Assembly (NCBI GenBank): GCA_023427285.1
Contig: JAEZBH010000302.1
Coordinates: 1 to 6,403, forward strand
Source: Pseudomonadota bacterium
Lineage (GTDB): Bacteria > Pseudomonadota > Alphaproteobacteria > Sphingomonadales > Sphingomonadaceae
Direction of reading: 5' to 3'
DNA: 6,403 bases
The notes below the pieces were generated by a model. It was given only the letters and a program-made list of their open reading frames with translations. It made no database searches and was not told the origin of the DNA. A program made the translations under genes and the position numbers. Shown piece by piece: positions 1 through 6,007 of the stretch. The stretch's first letter is position 1. The number at the start of each line of letters is the position of its first letter.

Positions 1-121
1 CGCCCAGATCGTTGACGACGACCTTTGCGCCTTCTGCCGCCAGACCCAGCGCATAGGCCTTGCCGAGGCCATTGCCGGCACCGGTTACGATCGCTACCCG
101 TCCTTCGCAGATACCCGCCAT
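1..121 (-). CDS. Short-chain dehydrogenase/reductase, N-terminal fragment (runs off the window)
   Basis: Only the first 40 codons are present; the gene continues past the left edge. The translation has the N-terminal half of an SDR Rossmann fold. It begins [16 protein letters not shown], with the nucleotide-binding TGxxxGxG motif (TGAGNGLG, residues 13-20), followed by a second strand ending VVVNDLG (residues 34-40). The Asp in NDLG lies where SDRs choose between NAD and NADP, and the VNDLG form is typical of the 17-beta-hydroxysteroid dehydrogenase type 4 / (R)-3-hydroxyacyl-CoA dehydrogenase branch. The likely role is NAD-dependent oxidation of a hydroxyacyl-CoA or hydroxysteroid intermediate in the cytoplasm. 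A GAGGGA ribosome binding site sits 7 bases upstream, which supports this start. The gene follows the PaaY-type gene by 19 bases, so it is probably last or near last in the visible part of the operon. Whether it does the job of IpdF cannot be decided without the catalytic Tyr-x-x-x-Lys region. SDR identity is firm; the substrate is inferred. Confidence 0.88.
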   Translation of the reverse strand, partial: MAGICEGRVAIVTGAGNGLGKAYALGLAAEGAKVVVNDLG

Positions 122-128
122 CTTCACT

Positions 129-134
129 TCCCTC
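129..134 (-). promoter_or_regulatory. Ribosome binding site of the SDR gene
   Basis: The minus strand reads GAGGGA, 7 bases before the ATG at 121. It lies in the 19-base gap after the PaaY-type stop codon. It fixes the start of the otherwise truncated SDR gene. Confidence 0.7.
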
Positions 135-140
135 ATTTGC

Positions 141-773
141 TTATTCTTGCGCGGCGCGGCGTTCGCGCTCTGCTGCGGTGTTCCCGGTCAGCCGCACTGC
201 GATCGCCGTCGAGCGCAGCCGCTGCCGATTTTGTTCAACCTGTGCCAGCGGCGTCACCTCGATGAAGTCCGTCAGGGCTTCCCGGGCGAGGCGCTGGTAT
301 TCGCCATTGCCGTTATTCTTCCACGTCACCTGATGCGGCTCGAAGGTCCTGACCACCTTAGCCGGATTGCCCACAACCAGGCTGCGGGCCGGGACGATGG
401 TGTCTGACTTCACCAGCGACAGCGCGGCGATCAGACACTCCGTTCCGATCTCCGCATTGTCGAGCACCACGGCGTTCATGCCGACCAGCGTGTTCTCGCC
501 GATGCCGCAGCCATGAATGATCGCGCCGTGCGCAATGGTGGAGCCGCGCCCGATCACCGTGTCGCGCAGCGTATTGGCGTGCACGGTGGTCGAGTCCTGG
601 ATGCTGCTGTCGCCTTCAACGATGATCCGGCCGAAGTCCCCGCGCAGCGATGCCCCCGGCGCGATGAAGCACCCCGGCCCCACGATCACGTCGCCAATCA
701 GCGAGGCGAGGGGGTGGACATAGCTGCTCGGGTGAACAACTGGAACCAGACCCTGATAGGCGTAGCACGGCAT
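141..773 (-). CDS. paaY: PaaY-type left-handed beta-helix protein (gamma-carbonic-anhydrase fold, probable CoA thioesterase)
   Basis: The 210-residue product begins [20 protein letters not shown], closely resembling the start of PaaY/CaiE proteins (about 196-200 residues). It shows hexapeptide-repeat turns of the left-handed beta-helix from about residue 20 to 135. The LRGDFGR motif (43-49) holds the Arg and Asp typical of gamma-carbonic anhydrases. His65, His82 and His87 (in VHA, AHG and IHG) fit the three metal ligands, so a metal site is likely. The tail (about 136-210) is helical and charged, ending with an Arg/Glu/Ala-rich stretch slightly longer than in PaaY. PaaY of the phenylacetate pathway is known to hydrolyse a dead-end CoA thioester; no other phenylacetate gene is visible here. 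The gene lies 15 bases after the thiolase. Its nearest ribosome-binding-like sequence (AAGGA, 786-790) overlaps the thiolase stop and is 12 bases from the ATG, so initiation may be modest. The inferred role is cleaving stalled CoA esters of the pathway; a true carbonic anhydrase or acyltransferase is the alternative. Confidence 0.86.
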   Translation of the reverse strand: MPCYAYQGLVPVVHPSSYVHPLASLIGDVIVGPGCFIAPGASLRGDFGRIIVEGDSSIQDSTTVHANTLRDTVIGRGSTIAHGAIIHGCGIGENTLVGMNAVVLDNAEIGTECLIAALSLVKSDTIVPARSLVVGNPAKVVRTFEPHQVTWKNNGNGEYQRLAREALTDFIEVTPLAQVEQNRQRLRSTAIAVRLTGNTAAERERRAAQE

Positions 774-788
774 GGGCGAATAACGTCC

Positions 789-1940
789 TTACAGGCGTTC
801 GATGATGGTGACGTTGGCCTGACCGCCGCCTTCGCACATGGTTTGCAGGCCATAGCGGCCGCCCGTGCGCTCAAGGGCGTTCAGCAGCGTCGTCATCAGG
901 CGCACGCCGGTTGCGCCGATCGGGTGGCCCAGAGCGATTGCGCCGCCCTGAACGTTCACCTTCTCGTGCGGAATGCCCAGCTCCTGCATCCATGCCATCG
1001 GCACGGAGGCAAACGCCTCGTTGCACTCGAACAAGTCGATGTCGCTGATCGACATACCGGCCTTCTTCAGCGCGTACTGCGTTGCCGGAATCGGGCCGGT
1101 CAGCATCCACACCGGGTTGGCGGCACGCACCGACAGGTGATGAATGCGGGCGCGCGGCTTGAGGCCATATTCCTTCACCGCCTTTTCCGAGGCGATCAGC
1201 ATGGCAGCAGCAGCGTCGCAGTTCTGGCTGGCAACGCCTGCGGTGATGACACCGCCTTCGTTCACCGGCTTCAGGCCTGCCAGCACTTCCAGCGTGGTGC
1301 CAGCGCGTACGGTCTCGTCGGTCGTGAATTCGCCGTAAGCGGCAATCTCGTTCTTGAACCAGCCGTTCTGGATGGCCTCAGCCGCGCGGCGGTGCGATTC
1401 AACCGCAAACGCTTCCATGGCCTCGCGCGAGATGTTCCACTTGTTGGCGATCATCTCGGCGGACTTGATCTGGTTCACTTCCTCGGTGCCGTAGCGGGCA
1501 TCCCAGCCCTCAGCGCCGATGAACGGGCTTTCAAAGCCGTATTGCTGACCCACGATCATGGCAGCGGAAATGGGAATGCGGTTCATGGCCTGAGAGCCGC
1601 CGGCAACCACCAGATCCTGCGTGCCGGACATCACGCCCTGCGCTGCAAAATGCACCGCCTGCTGCGAGGAGCCGCACTGGCGATCGATGGTCACGCCCGG
1701 CACTTCCTCCGGCATACCAGCCACCAGCCATGCGGTGCGGCCAATGTCGCCAGCCTGACCGCCAATGGTGTCGCAGCAGCCCCACACCACGTCTTCCACG
1801 GTCGCGGGGTCGATTTTGGTGCGCTCCACCAGCGCCTTGATCGGGTGTGCGGCCAGATCCGCCGGGTGCAGGTGGGCAAGGCTGCCCTTCTTGCGGCCAA
1901 CGGGCGTGCGAACGGCGTCAATAATATAGGCTTCAGGCAT
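789..1940 (-). CDS. fadA6: FadA6-type thiolase (acetyl-CoA C-acyltransferase)
   Basis: This is a complete 383-residue thiolase, the usual length for the family. The nucleophilic cysteine is Cys89 in DRQCGSSQQA. The NEAF motif is at 307-310, the catalytic His339 lies in GGAIALGHPIGATG (332-345), and the second catalytic cysteine is Cys369 in MCEGGGQA. It catalyses CoA-dependent cleavage of a 3-oxoacyl-CoA, releasing acetyl-CoA. The opening MPEAYIIDAVRTPVGR and the ending NVTIIERL match the FadA6-like group of steroid-degrading bacteria, where the enzyme acts after IpdAB opens the six-membered ring. The assignment to FadA6 rests on remembered family sequence plus neighbours. The start overlaps the end of the preceding dehydrogenase gene by 8 bases (ATGCCTGA), and a GAGGT ribosome binding site lies 5 bases upstream within that gene. 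One oddity is ASQNCDAAAAM (237-247): the usual small-residue CoA-loop motif (ND/SD-G-A) has Ala where Gly is common. Confidence 0.93.
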   Translation of the reverse strand: MPEAYIIDAVRTPVGRKKGSLAHLHPADLAAHPIKALVERTKIDPATVEDVVWGCCDTIGGQAGDIGRTAWLVAGMPEEVPGVTIDRQCGSSQQAVHFAAQGVMSGTQDLVVAGGSQAMNRIPISAAMIVGQQYGFESPFIGAEGWDARYGTEEVNQIKSAEMIANKWNISREAMEAFAVESHRRAAEAIQNGWFKNEIAAYGEFTTDETVRAGTTLEVLAGLKPVNEGGVITAGVASQNCDAAAAMLIASEKAVKEYGLKPRARIHHLSVRAANPVWMLTGPIPATQYALKKAGMSISDIDLFECNEAFASVPMAWMQELGIPHEKVNVQGGAIALGHPIGATGVRLMTTLLNALERTGGRYGLQTMCEGGGQANVTIIERL

Positions 1941-2970
1941 TTTTTACCTCGCGGGCGAAAGTCTGGTCCGGGCCGAGCGGCTGGGTGAACATGCGCTGGG
2001 CAACGCGGTTGCGATGGAAGGCGGGATCACCCCAGGTGTAGGTGAGGCCAAGGGTCCGCTTCAGGAAGAAGTGCACGTCCACTTCCCACGTGTAGCCCAT
2101 GCCGCCGTGAACCTGCACGCCGGTGCGGGCGGCAACGTCTGCCGCTTCCAGCGCCATGCACTTGGCGGAGCTGATGCGGGCGCGGCTCTGGGCGTCGCGG
2201 TTGGCGAAGTCAGCCGCAGCGGCTTGCACGACCGGGCGGGCGAACTCGATCTTCACCTGCGCGGTGGCGAGGTGATGCTTGATCGCCTGATAGCTGCCGA
2301 TGGGCTTGCCGAACTGGGTGCGCTCCTTGGCGTATTCCACCGAGAGGTTCACGCAGCGCTGGGCAAGGCCCAGGCCTTGGGCTGCGGCGAACAGGGCAGC
2401 GCGATCCAGCGCATCGTCCAGCAGGGCCGGGTCGCTGGAAATCGTTGTCTCAGCCTTCGGCGTCCAGTCCACGCGGAACAGGCGGCGGAACGGGTCGATG
2501 CTCTCCTGACGGGTAAGCTGAACGTCCTCGCGGCGAACGAGGTGAATGTCGTTGCCATCCACCAGAATAATCGCCGCTGCCGTATCCGCATCCGCCACGA
2601 ACGGGTTGATCGGGTGCTGAATGGCAATGGTCGCGGTGGGGTCGGAGAGATACTCAGCGCCTGCGCCGCACGCTGCCAGCAGGGGCGCGGCAACACCGGC
2701 GCTCTCCACCAGCGGCTCGGGCAGACCGGCGTAACCGGCAGCCTCGGCAATGGCGAGAAAATCCACTTCCGAAAGGCCAATGCCGCCTGCTTCTTCGGGA
2801 AGCAGCACCAGCGTCAGGCCGGTCTCCACGATGGCGTTCCAGCGGCTTTCCTCGCGCGGCTTGCCGCTGGCCAGCAGCTGGCGCAGGTGTTCCGGCGCAC
2901 AGGTGTCGCCCAGAAGCGTCTGCGCCGTTTCAGCGAACATGCGCTGTTCGTCAGAGAAGGTAAAATCCAT
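1933..2970 (-). CDS. Short acyl-CoA dehydrogenase subunit (FadE32/FadE33-like partner)
   Basis: The product is 345 residues, shorter than a standard acyl-CoA dehydrogenase (about 380-400). It opens MDFTFSDEQRMFAETAQTLL, an acyl-CoA dehydrogenase N-terminal helix. The middle beta domain (about 110-180) is reduced and has no recognisable EPxAGSD flavin loop. The C-terminal domain keeps YAKERTQFGKPIGSYQAIKH (213-231), including Arg217, and QVHGGMGYTWEVDVH (286-300), both tied to flavin binding and subunit contacts. Neither usual place for the catalytic glutamate carries one: the isovaleryl-type site reads GLAQR (201-205), and the C-terminal site reads YTWGDPAF (311-318). In steroid-degrading actinobacteria such short subunits pair with a full-length catalytic subunit in alpha2-beta2 heterotetramers. 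The neighbour 11 bases upstream fits that partner, so this is probably the non-catalytic subunit that completes the flavin site. A clear AGGAG site precedes the start. The family call is firm; pairing is inferred, and FadE32 versus FadE33 is not resolved. Confidence 0.88.
   Translation of the reverse strand: MDFTFSDEQRMFAETAQTLLGDTCAPEHLRQLLASGKPREESRWNAIVETGLTLVLLPEEAGGIGLSEVDFLAIAEAAGYAGLPEPLVESAGVAAPLLAACGAGAEYLSDPTATIAIQHPINPFVADADTAAAIILVDGNDIHLVRREDVQLTRQESIDPFRRLFRVDWTPKAETTISSDPALLDDALDRAALFAAAQGLGLAQRCVNLSVEYAKERTQFGKPIGSYQAIKHHLATAQVKIEFARPVVQAAAADFANRDAQSRARISSAKCMALEAADVAARTGVQVHGGMGYTWEVDVHFFLKRTLGLTYTWGDPAFHRNRVAQRMFTQPLGPDQTFAREVKNA
1946..1950 (-). promoter_or_regulatory. Ribosome binding site of the thiolase gene, inside the upstream gene
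   Basis: The minus strand reads GAGGT, then five A, then ATG. The site is inside the last codons of the partner acyl-CoA dehydrogenase, whose stop lies 8 bases into the thiolase gene. The A-rich spacer and close fit point to efficient initiation with coupling. Confidence 0.75.
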
Positions 2971-2977
2971 CTGTCTT

Positions 2978-2982
2978 CTCCT
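2978..2982 (-). promoter_or_regulatory. Ribosome binding site of the short acyl-CoA dehydrogenase gene
   Basis: The minus strand reads AGGAG, 7 bases before the ATG at 2970. Its first A is the last base of the TGA stop of the upstream dehydrogenase gene. It is the best Shine-Dalgarno match in the window, and its contact with the stop codon suggests that the two dehydrogenase subunits are made in a coordinated way. Confidence 0.8.
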
Positions 2983-4139
2983 CAGCGCGGCAGGCCCAGC
3001 ATACGCTCGGCGATGATGTTGCGCTGAATCTCGTTCGATCCGGCGTAGATCGGACCGGCGAGGGCGAAAATATAATCATCGAGCCAGTCACCCACCGGCC
3101 CGGCATCCGGCGCGCTCGGCAGAATTTCCGCCTTCGGCCCCAGAATGTTGAGCGCGGTCTGGTGCAGGTGAATATCCAGCTCCGACCAGAAGATTTTATT
3201 GGTGCTGGCCTCCGCGCCGATCTTGCCACCCGCGATCAGGCGGCAGGCGGTGGAATAAATCGACAGCGCATAGGCTTCCGCGTTCATCCACGCGCGCACC
3301 ACGTCCGCCTTCACAGACGGATCAACGGTTGCTTCATTGGCGCGGTAGAGTTCCGCCAGCTTGGCCGCTGCCACCTGATAGCGGGCAGGGGAGCGCAGCA
3401 TCAGGCCGCGCTCGAAACCGGCGGTCGCCATACAGATGTACCAGCCCTGACCTTCATCACCGATGCGGTTGAAGGCGGGAACGCGCACATCTTCAAGGAA
3501 GATTTCCGCAAAGCCCACGTGGCCGTTGATCTTCTGAATGGCGTTCACCGTCACGCCCGGTGCGTTCAGCGGGAACACGATCAGCGACATGCCCTTGTGG
3601 CGCTCCGAACCCGGCTCGCGGAACAGGCCGAAGGCCCAGTCAGCGAACACGGCGCGGGACGACCAGATTTTATGGCCGTTCAGCACATATTCGTCGCCAT
3701 CGCGCACGGCGGTTGCCCGCACGGCGGCAAGGTCGGAACCGGCCTGCGGTTCAGACCATGCCTGCGCCCAGATGTCATCGCCATTGGCCATGCCGGTCAG
3801 CCAGCGGGCCTTCTGTTCGTGGGTGCCGAACTCCATCAGGGTTGGGCCGAACAGGAAGATGCCATTCTGGTTCACGCGGCCCGGCGCACCGGCGCGATAA
3901 TATTCTTCTTCAAAAATCAGCCACTGGATCAGGTCAAGGCCGCGCCCGCCGTATTCCTTGGGCCACGTCACCATGCCCCAGTCGCCGGATTTCAGCGTGC
4001 GCTCCCATTCGCGGTGCTGCTCGAAGCCTTCGCGGCTGGCATCGAAATGCTCCAGCGGTTGGCTCGGAACATTAGCCTCCAGCCACGCCCGCACTTCCGC
4101 GCGGAAGGCCTGTTGTTCGGGGGTGTAGGTCAGGTCCAT
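2982..4139 (-). CDS. fadE31: FadE31-type acyl-CoA dehydrogenase, catalytic subunit
   Basis: This is a complete 385-residue flavoprotein of the acyl-CoA dehydrogenase family. The N-terminal helical domain runs from about 1 to 120. The beta domain carries WSEPQAGSD (128-136), the flavin-contacting loop, followed by NGHKIWSS (154-161). The C-terminal helical domain ends PIYAGSNEIQRNIIAERMLG (363-382). The C-terminal catalytic position that is Glu in most family members (YEG) is Ala366 here. Glu243 in GFERG lies at the alternative, isovaleryl-CoA-dehydrogenase-type position and is the probable base. Blocks such as FEEEYYRAGAPGR, IWAQAWSEP and DIHLHQTAL resemble mycobacterial FadE31, which belongs to the regulon for degradation of the last steroid rings and is known to form heteromers with FadE32 or FadE33. 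The likely reaction is alpha,beta-desaturation of a dicarboxylic, ring-opened CoA ester. The start codon overlaps the stop of the EchA20-type gene (TGATG), with no strong Shine-Dalgarno, so translation is probably coupled. The family is certain; the FadE31 assignment is by recalled resemblance. Confidence 0.92.
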   Translation of the reverse strand: MDLTYTPEQQAFRAEVRAWLEANVPSQPLEHFDASREGFEQHREWERTLKSGDWGMVTWPKEYGGRGLDLIQWLIFEEEYYRAGAPGRVNQNGIFLFGPTLMEFGTHEQKARWLTGMANGDDIWAQAWSEPQAGSDLAAVRATAVRDGDEYVLNGHKIWSSRAVFADWAFGLFREPGSERHKGMSLIVFPLNAPGVTVNAIQKINGHVGFAEIFLEDVRVPAFNRIGDEGQGWYICMATAGFERGLMLRSPARYQVAAAKLAELYRANEATVDPSVKADVVRAWMNAEAYALSIYSTACRLIAGGKIGAEASTNKIFWSELDIHLHQTALNILGPKAEILPSAPDAGPVGDWLDDYIFALAGPIYAGSNEIQRNIIAERMLGLPR

Positions 4140-4888
4140 CAGAACTTCGCCGTGCCCTTGGTCTCAACAAATGCGTCACGCGCCTTCTGGCTGTCTTCGT
4201 GCGCATACATCTCCAGCGTGAAGCCCTGCTCGATGCGATAATTCTCGCTCGGATCGGTCGGCTCGATCAGGTTCAGCGCTTCCTTGGCGATGGTCAGAGC
4301 CACGCGGCTCTTGCTCGCCACGATTTCGCAGTACGCGCGGGCTGTGGCGTACAGCTCGTCGCGCGGCACGATCTTTTCGATCGAACCATGACGCCATGCG
4401 TCCTCAACCGGCACCTTGCCGCCGGAGAAGAAGTTGGCGCGCACCTTCTGAACGGGGAGCATGCGCGACATATAGGCCGCGCCGCCCATTGCGCCGCGGT
4501 CGATTTCCGGCAGCGAGAAATAAGCGCCCTCGGCTGCGAACAGAACGTCCGCCGCGCCAGACATGTTGACGCCGCCGCCGATGACGAAGCCGTGCAGCGC
4601 AATCACCACCGGCACCTTGCATTCGCGAATGGCCTTGACGGTCTGGAAATTGCCCTTGTTGAGCAGCGCAATGCGCTCCGGGTACGCCTGCATTTCCTTC
4701 AGATCGACACCGCCGCAGAAGCCCTTGCCCGTGGCGTGGATCAAAACGACATGCACGCTTTCATCCGCAGACGCCTGATTGATGAGCTGGGGAATTTGCA
4801 GCCACTGCTCGGTGTTGAAGGCGTTGACGGGCGGCACGTCCAGAAGGATCTCGGCGATCCTGTCTTTAATGGTCAGCGTAATTGGCAT
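4139..4888 (-). CDS. echA20: EchA20-type crotonase (probable ring-opening hydrolase of steroid D ring)
   Basis: The product is a complete 249-residue crotonase-superfamily protein. The N-terminal VPPVNAFN (18-25) and GKGFCGGVDLKEMQ (54-67) form the CoA-binding and first oxyanion region. VIGGGVNM (102-109) supplies the second oxyanion glycine. Glu128 in LPEIDRGAMGG matches the Glu164 position of classical enoyl-CoA hydratase. The other hydratase glutamate (Glu144, in GGCELA) is replaced by Asn108, so ordinary hydratase chemistry is unlikely. KEALNLIEP (202-210) and YRIEQGFTLEM (217-227) closely resemble the C-terminal part of mycobacterial EchA20. EchA20 is known to hydrolyse the five-membered ring of the last bicyclic steroid intermediate, giving the carboxyethyl-oxocyclohexene CoA ester that IpdAB then opens. 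The gene follows the IpdC-type gene by 18 bases with a GAGGGGG site upstream, which fits consecutive steps. A generic enoyl-CoA hydratase or isomerase is the alternative. Confidence 0.9.
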   Translation of the reverse strand: MPITLTIKDRIAEILLDVPPVNAFNTEQWLQIPQLINQASADESVHVVLIHATGKGFCGGVDLKEMQAYPERIALLNKGNFQTVKAIRECKVPVVIALHGFVIGGGVNMSGAADVLFAAEGAYFSLPEIDRGAMGGAAYMSRMLPVQKVRANFFSGGKVPVEDAWRHGSIEKIVPRDELYATARAYCEIVASKSRVALTIAKEALNLIEPTDPSENYRIEQGFTLEMYAHEDSQKARDAFVETKGTAKF

Positions 4889-4897
4889 GGTTTCAGT

Positions 4898-4905
4898 CCC
4901 CCCTC
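4898..4905 (-). promoter_or_regulatory. Ribosome binding site of the EchA20-type gene
   Basis: The minus strand reads GAGGGGGG in the 18-base gap after the IpdC-type stop, with the last G 9 bases before the ATG at 4888. The G run is purine-rich and plausible, though the spacing depends on which G residues pair. Confidence 0.6.
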
Positions 4906-4906
4906 G

Positions 4907-6007
4907 TCAAGCAACGATATTCTGATTTGTGCCGTTGTCGGTGCCCAGCGCGGCCAGAGCAGCAAGGCGCGCGTGCGCTTCGGCCACAATGCGGTTCACC
5001 AGTTCCTGGCAGGTCGGCAGGTCATTGAGGCGTCCGCCATCAACGCCGGTCGCCATCGCGCCTTCGTCCGGCTTGCCCTCGACAATGGCGCGCTGGATCA
5101 TGATCGGCATGTTTGCGGCCATGATCGCCTGGGTGAGCGGCATTTCGCCGTGAGCGGTCATGCCTTTGGCCATGCGGATCACATCGCCCCAGCTCATGCC
5201 GGTCTGCTTTTTCATCATCAGGCCGCACTGGTAGGCGAGCAGCCATTTGCCGATCGGCCCGGCCTTCTCGATCCGGTCGAGCGCCTTGGTGCGCACCATG
5301 CGCTGCGGAATGCCGTCCATGGCGGTCGAGACGTAAATGTCTTCCGTGCGGGCCTTGACGTAGCGGGCCTTGGTCACTTCTGCGACCGGGCTTTCCTGCG
5401 TCATCAGGAAGCGGGTGCCCATGGCGATGCCGACGGCGCCATAAGCGAGCGCTGCGGCAAGACCGCGCCCGTCGCCCATGCCGCCCGAGGCGATCACCGG
5501 AATTTTCACGGTGTCGAGCACCTGCGGCAGCAGCACGGTCGTCGGCACTGCGCCGGTGTGTCCGCCGCCTTCGCCGCCCTGCACGTTGACCATGTCAACG
5601 CCGAGCTGCTCCATTTTCTGGGCGTGCTTCAGTGCGCCGACGGTTGGAATGCAGAGAATGCCTGCATCCTTGAACCGGGCAATCATTTTTGCATCCGGGC
5701 CGCGCCCGAAGGAGACCGCGCGCACCTGATCCTTGTGGGCGATAATGGACTCAACGATCTTGTCCGCGCCCGGCTGGAACATGTGGAAATTCACGCCGAA
5801 CGGCTTGTCGGTGCCTTCGCGCACCAGGCGGATTTTCCGCTCGGCCTCGTCCGGCGTCATGACGGCCGCGCCCAGAAAACCGAACGCGCCTGCATTCGAG
5901 CTGCCGATCACCAGAGACGGTTCGGCAACCCAGCCCATGGCGGTCTGGATAATTGGCCAGCGGCAACCCAGCCGCTCGGTCATGATGGTGTGCAACGGCT
6001 CGCCCAT
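4907..6007 (-). CDS. ipdC: IpdC-type flavin-dependent CoA-ester oxidoreductase (nitronate monooxygenase fold)
   Basis: The 366-residue product has the TIM-barrel fold of the nitronate monooxygenase/2-nitropropane dioxygenase family. Visible motifs are IIQTAMGWVAEP (19-30), DKPFGVNF (67-74), the QGGEGGGHTG loop (143-152) with the family His at 150, and the FMN phosphate sites ASGGMGDGRG (173-182) and GIAMGTRF (193-200). The C-terminal part (about 286-350: MAANMPIM, NDLPTCQELVNRIV) resembles mycobacterial IpdC, not typical nitronate monooxygenases. IpdC is required for degradation of the last two steroid rings. With IpdF it converts the 5-hydroxy bicyclic CoA ester to an unsaturated keto product, the substrate of EchA20, whose homologue is the next gene. 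The start overlaps the stop of the upstream crotonase gene by one base (TGATG), and only weak ribosome binding is visible (GGCAGGCG), so coupling is likely. Automatic annotation would probably say nitronate monooxygenase; the context argues against that function. Confidence 0.91.
   Translation of the reverse strand: MGEPLHTIMTERLGCRWPIIQTAMGWVAEPSLVIGSSNAGAFGFLGAAVMTPDEAERKIRLVREGTDKPFGVNFHMFQPGADKIVESIIAHKDQVRAVSFGRGPDAKMIARFKDAGILCIPTVGALKHAQKMEQLGVDMVNVQGGEGGGHTGAVPTTVLLPQVLDTVKIPVIASGGMGDGRGLAAALAYGAVGIAMGTRFLMTQESPVAEVTKARYVKARTEDIYVSTAMDGIPQRMVRTKALDRIEKAGPIGKWLLAYQCGLMMKKQTGMSWGDVIRMAKGMTAHGEMPLTQAIMAANMPIMIQRAIVEGKPDEGAMATGVDGGRLNDLPTCQELVNRIVAEAHARLAALAALGTDNGTNQNIVA

Noticed and set aside
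141..773. Hexapeptide-repeat protein as a sugar or amino-acid O-acetyltransferase
   Set aside because: The His triad, RGD motif and PaaY-like N-terminus fit the gamma-carbonic-anhydrase/PaaY branch better than the acetyltransferase branch.
1941..1945. A short A/T run as a terminator or slippery frameshift site between the short dehydrogenase and the thiolase
   Set aside because: There is no preceding stem, the thiolase start lies directly after it with a GAGGT site, and both proteins read complete in their own frames.
513..1988. A 491-codon plus-strand open frame antisense to the PaaY-type and thiolase genes
   Set aside because: Same low-information His/Ala/Arg-rich composition, no motifs, and it crosses two well-supported minus-strand genes.
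2014..4241. Plus-strand open frames of 337 and 359 codons opposite the two acyl-CoA dehydrogenase genes
   Set aside because: No domain or ribosome binding support; they mirror the codon bias of the real genes.
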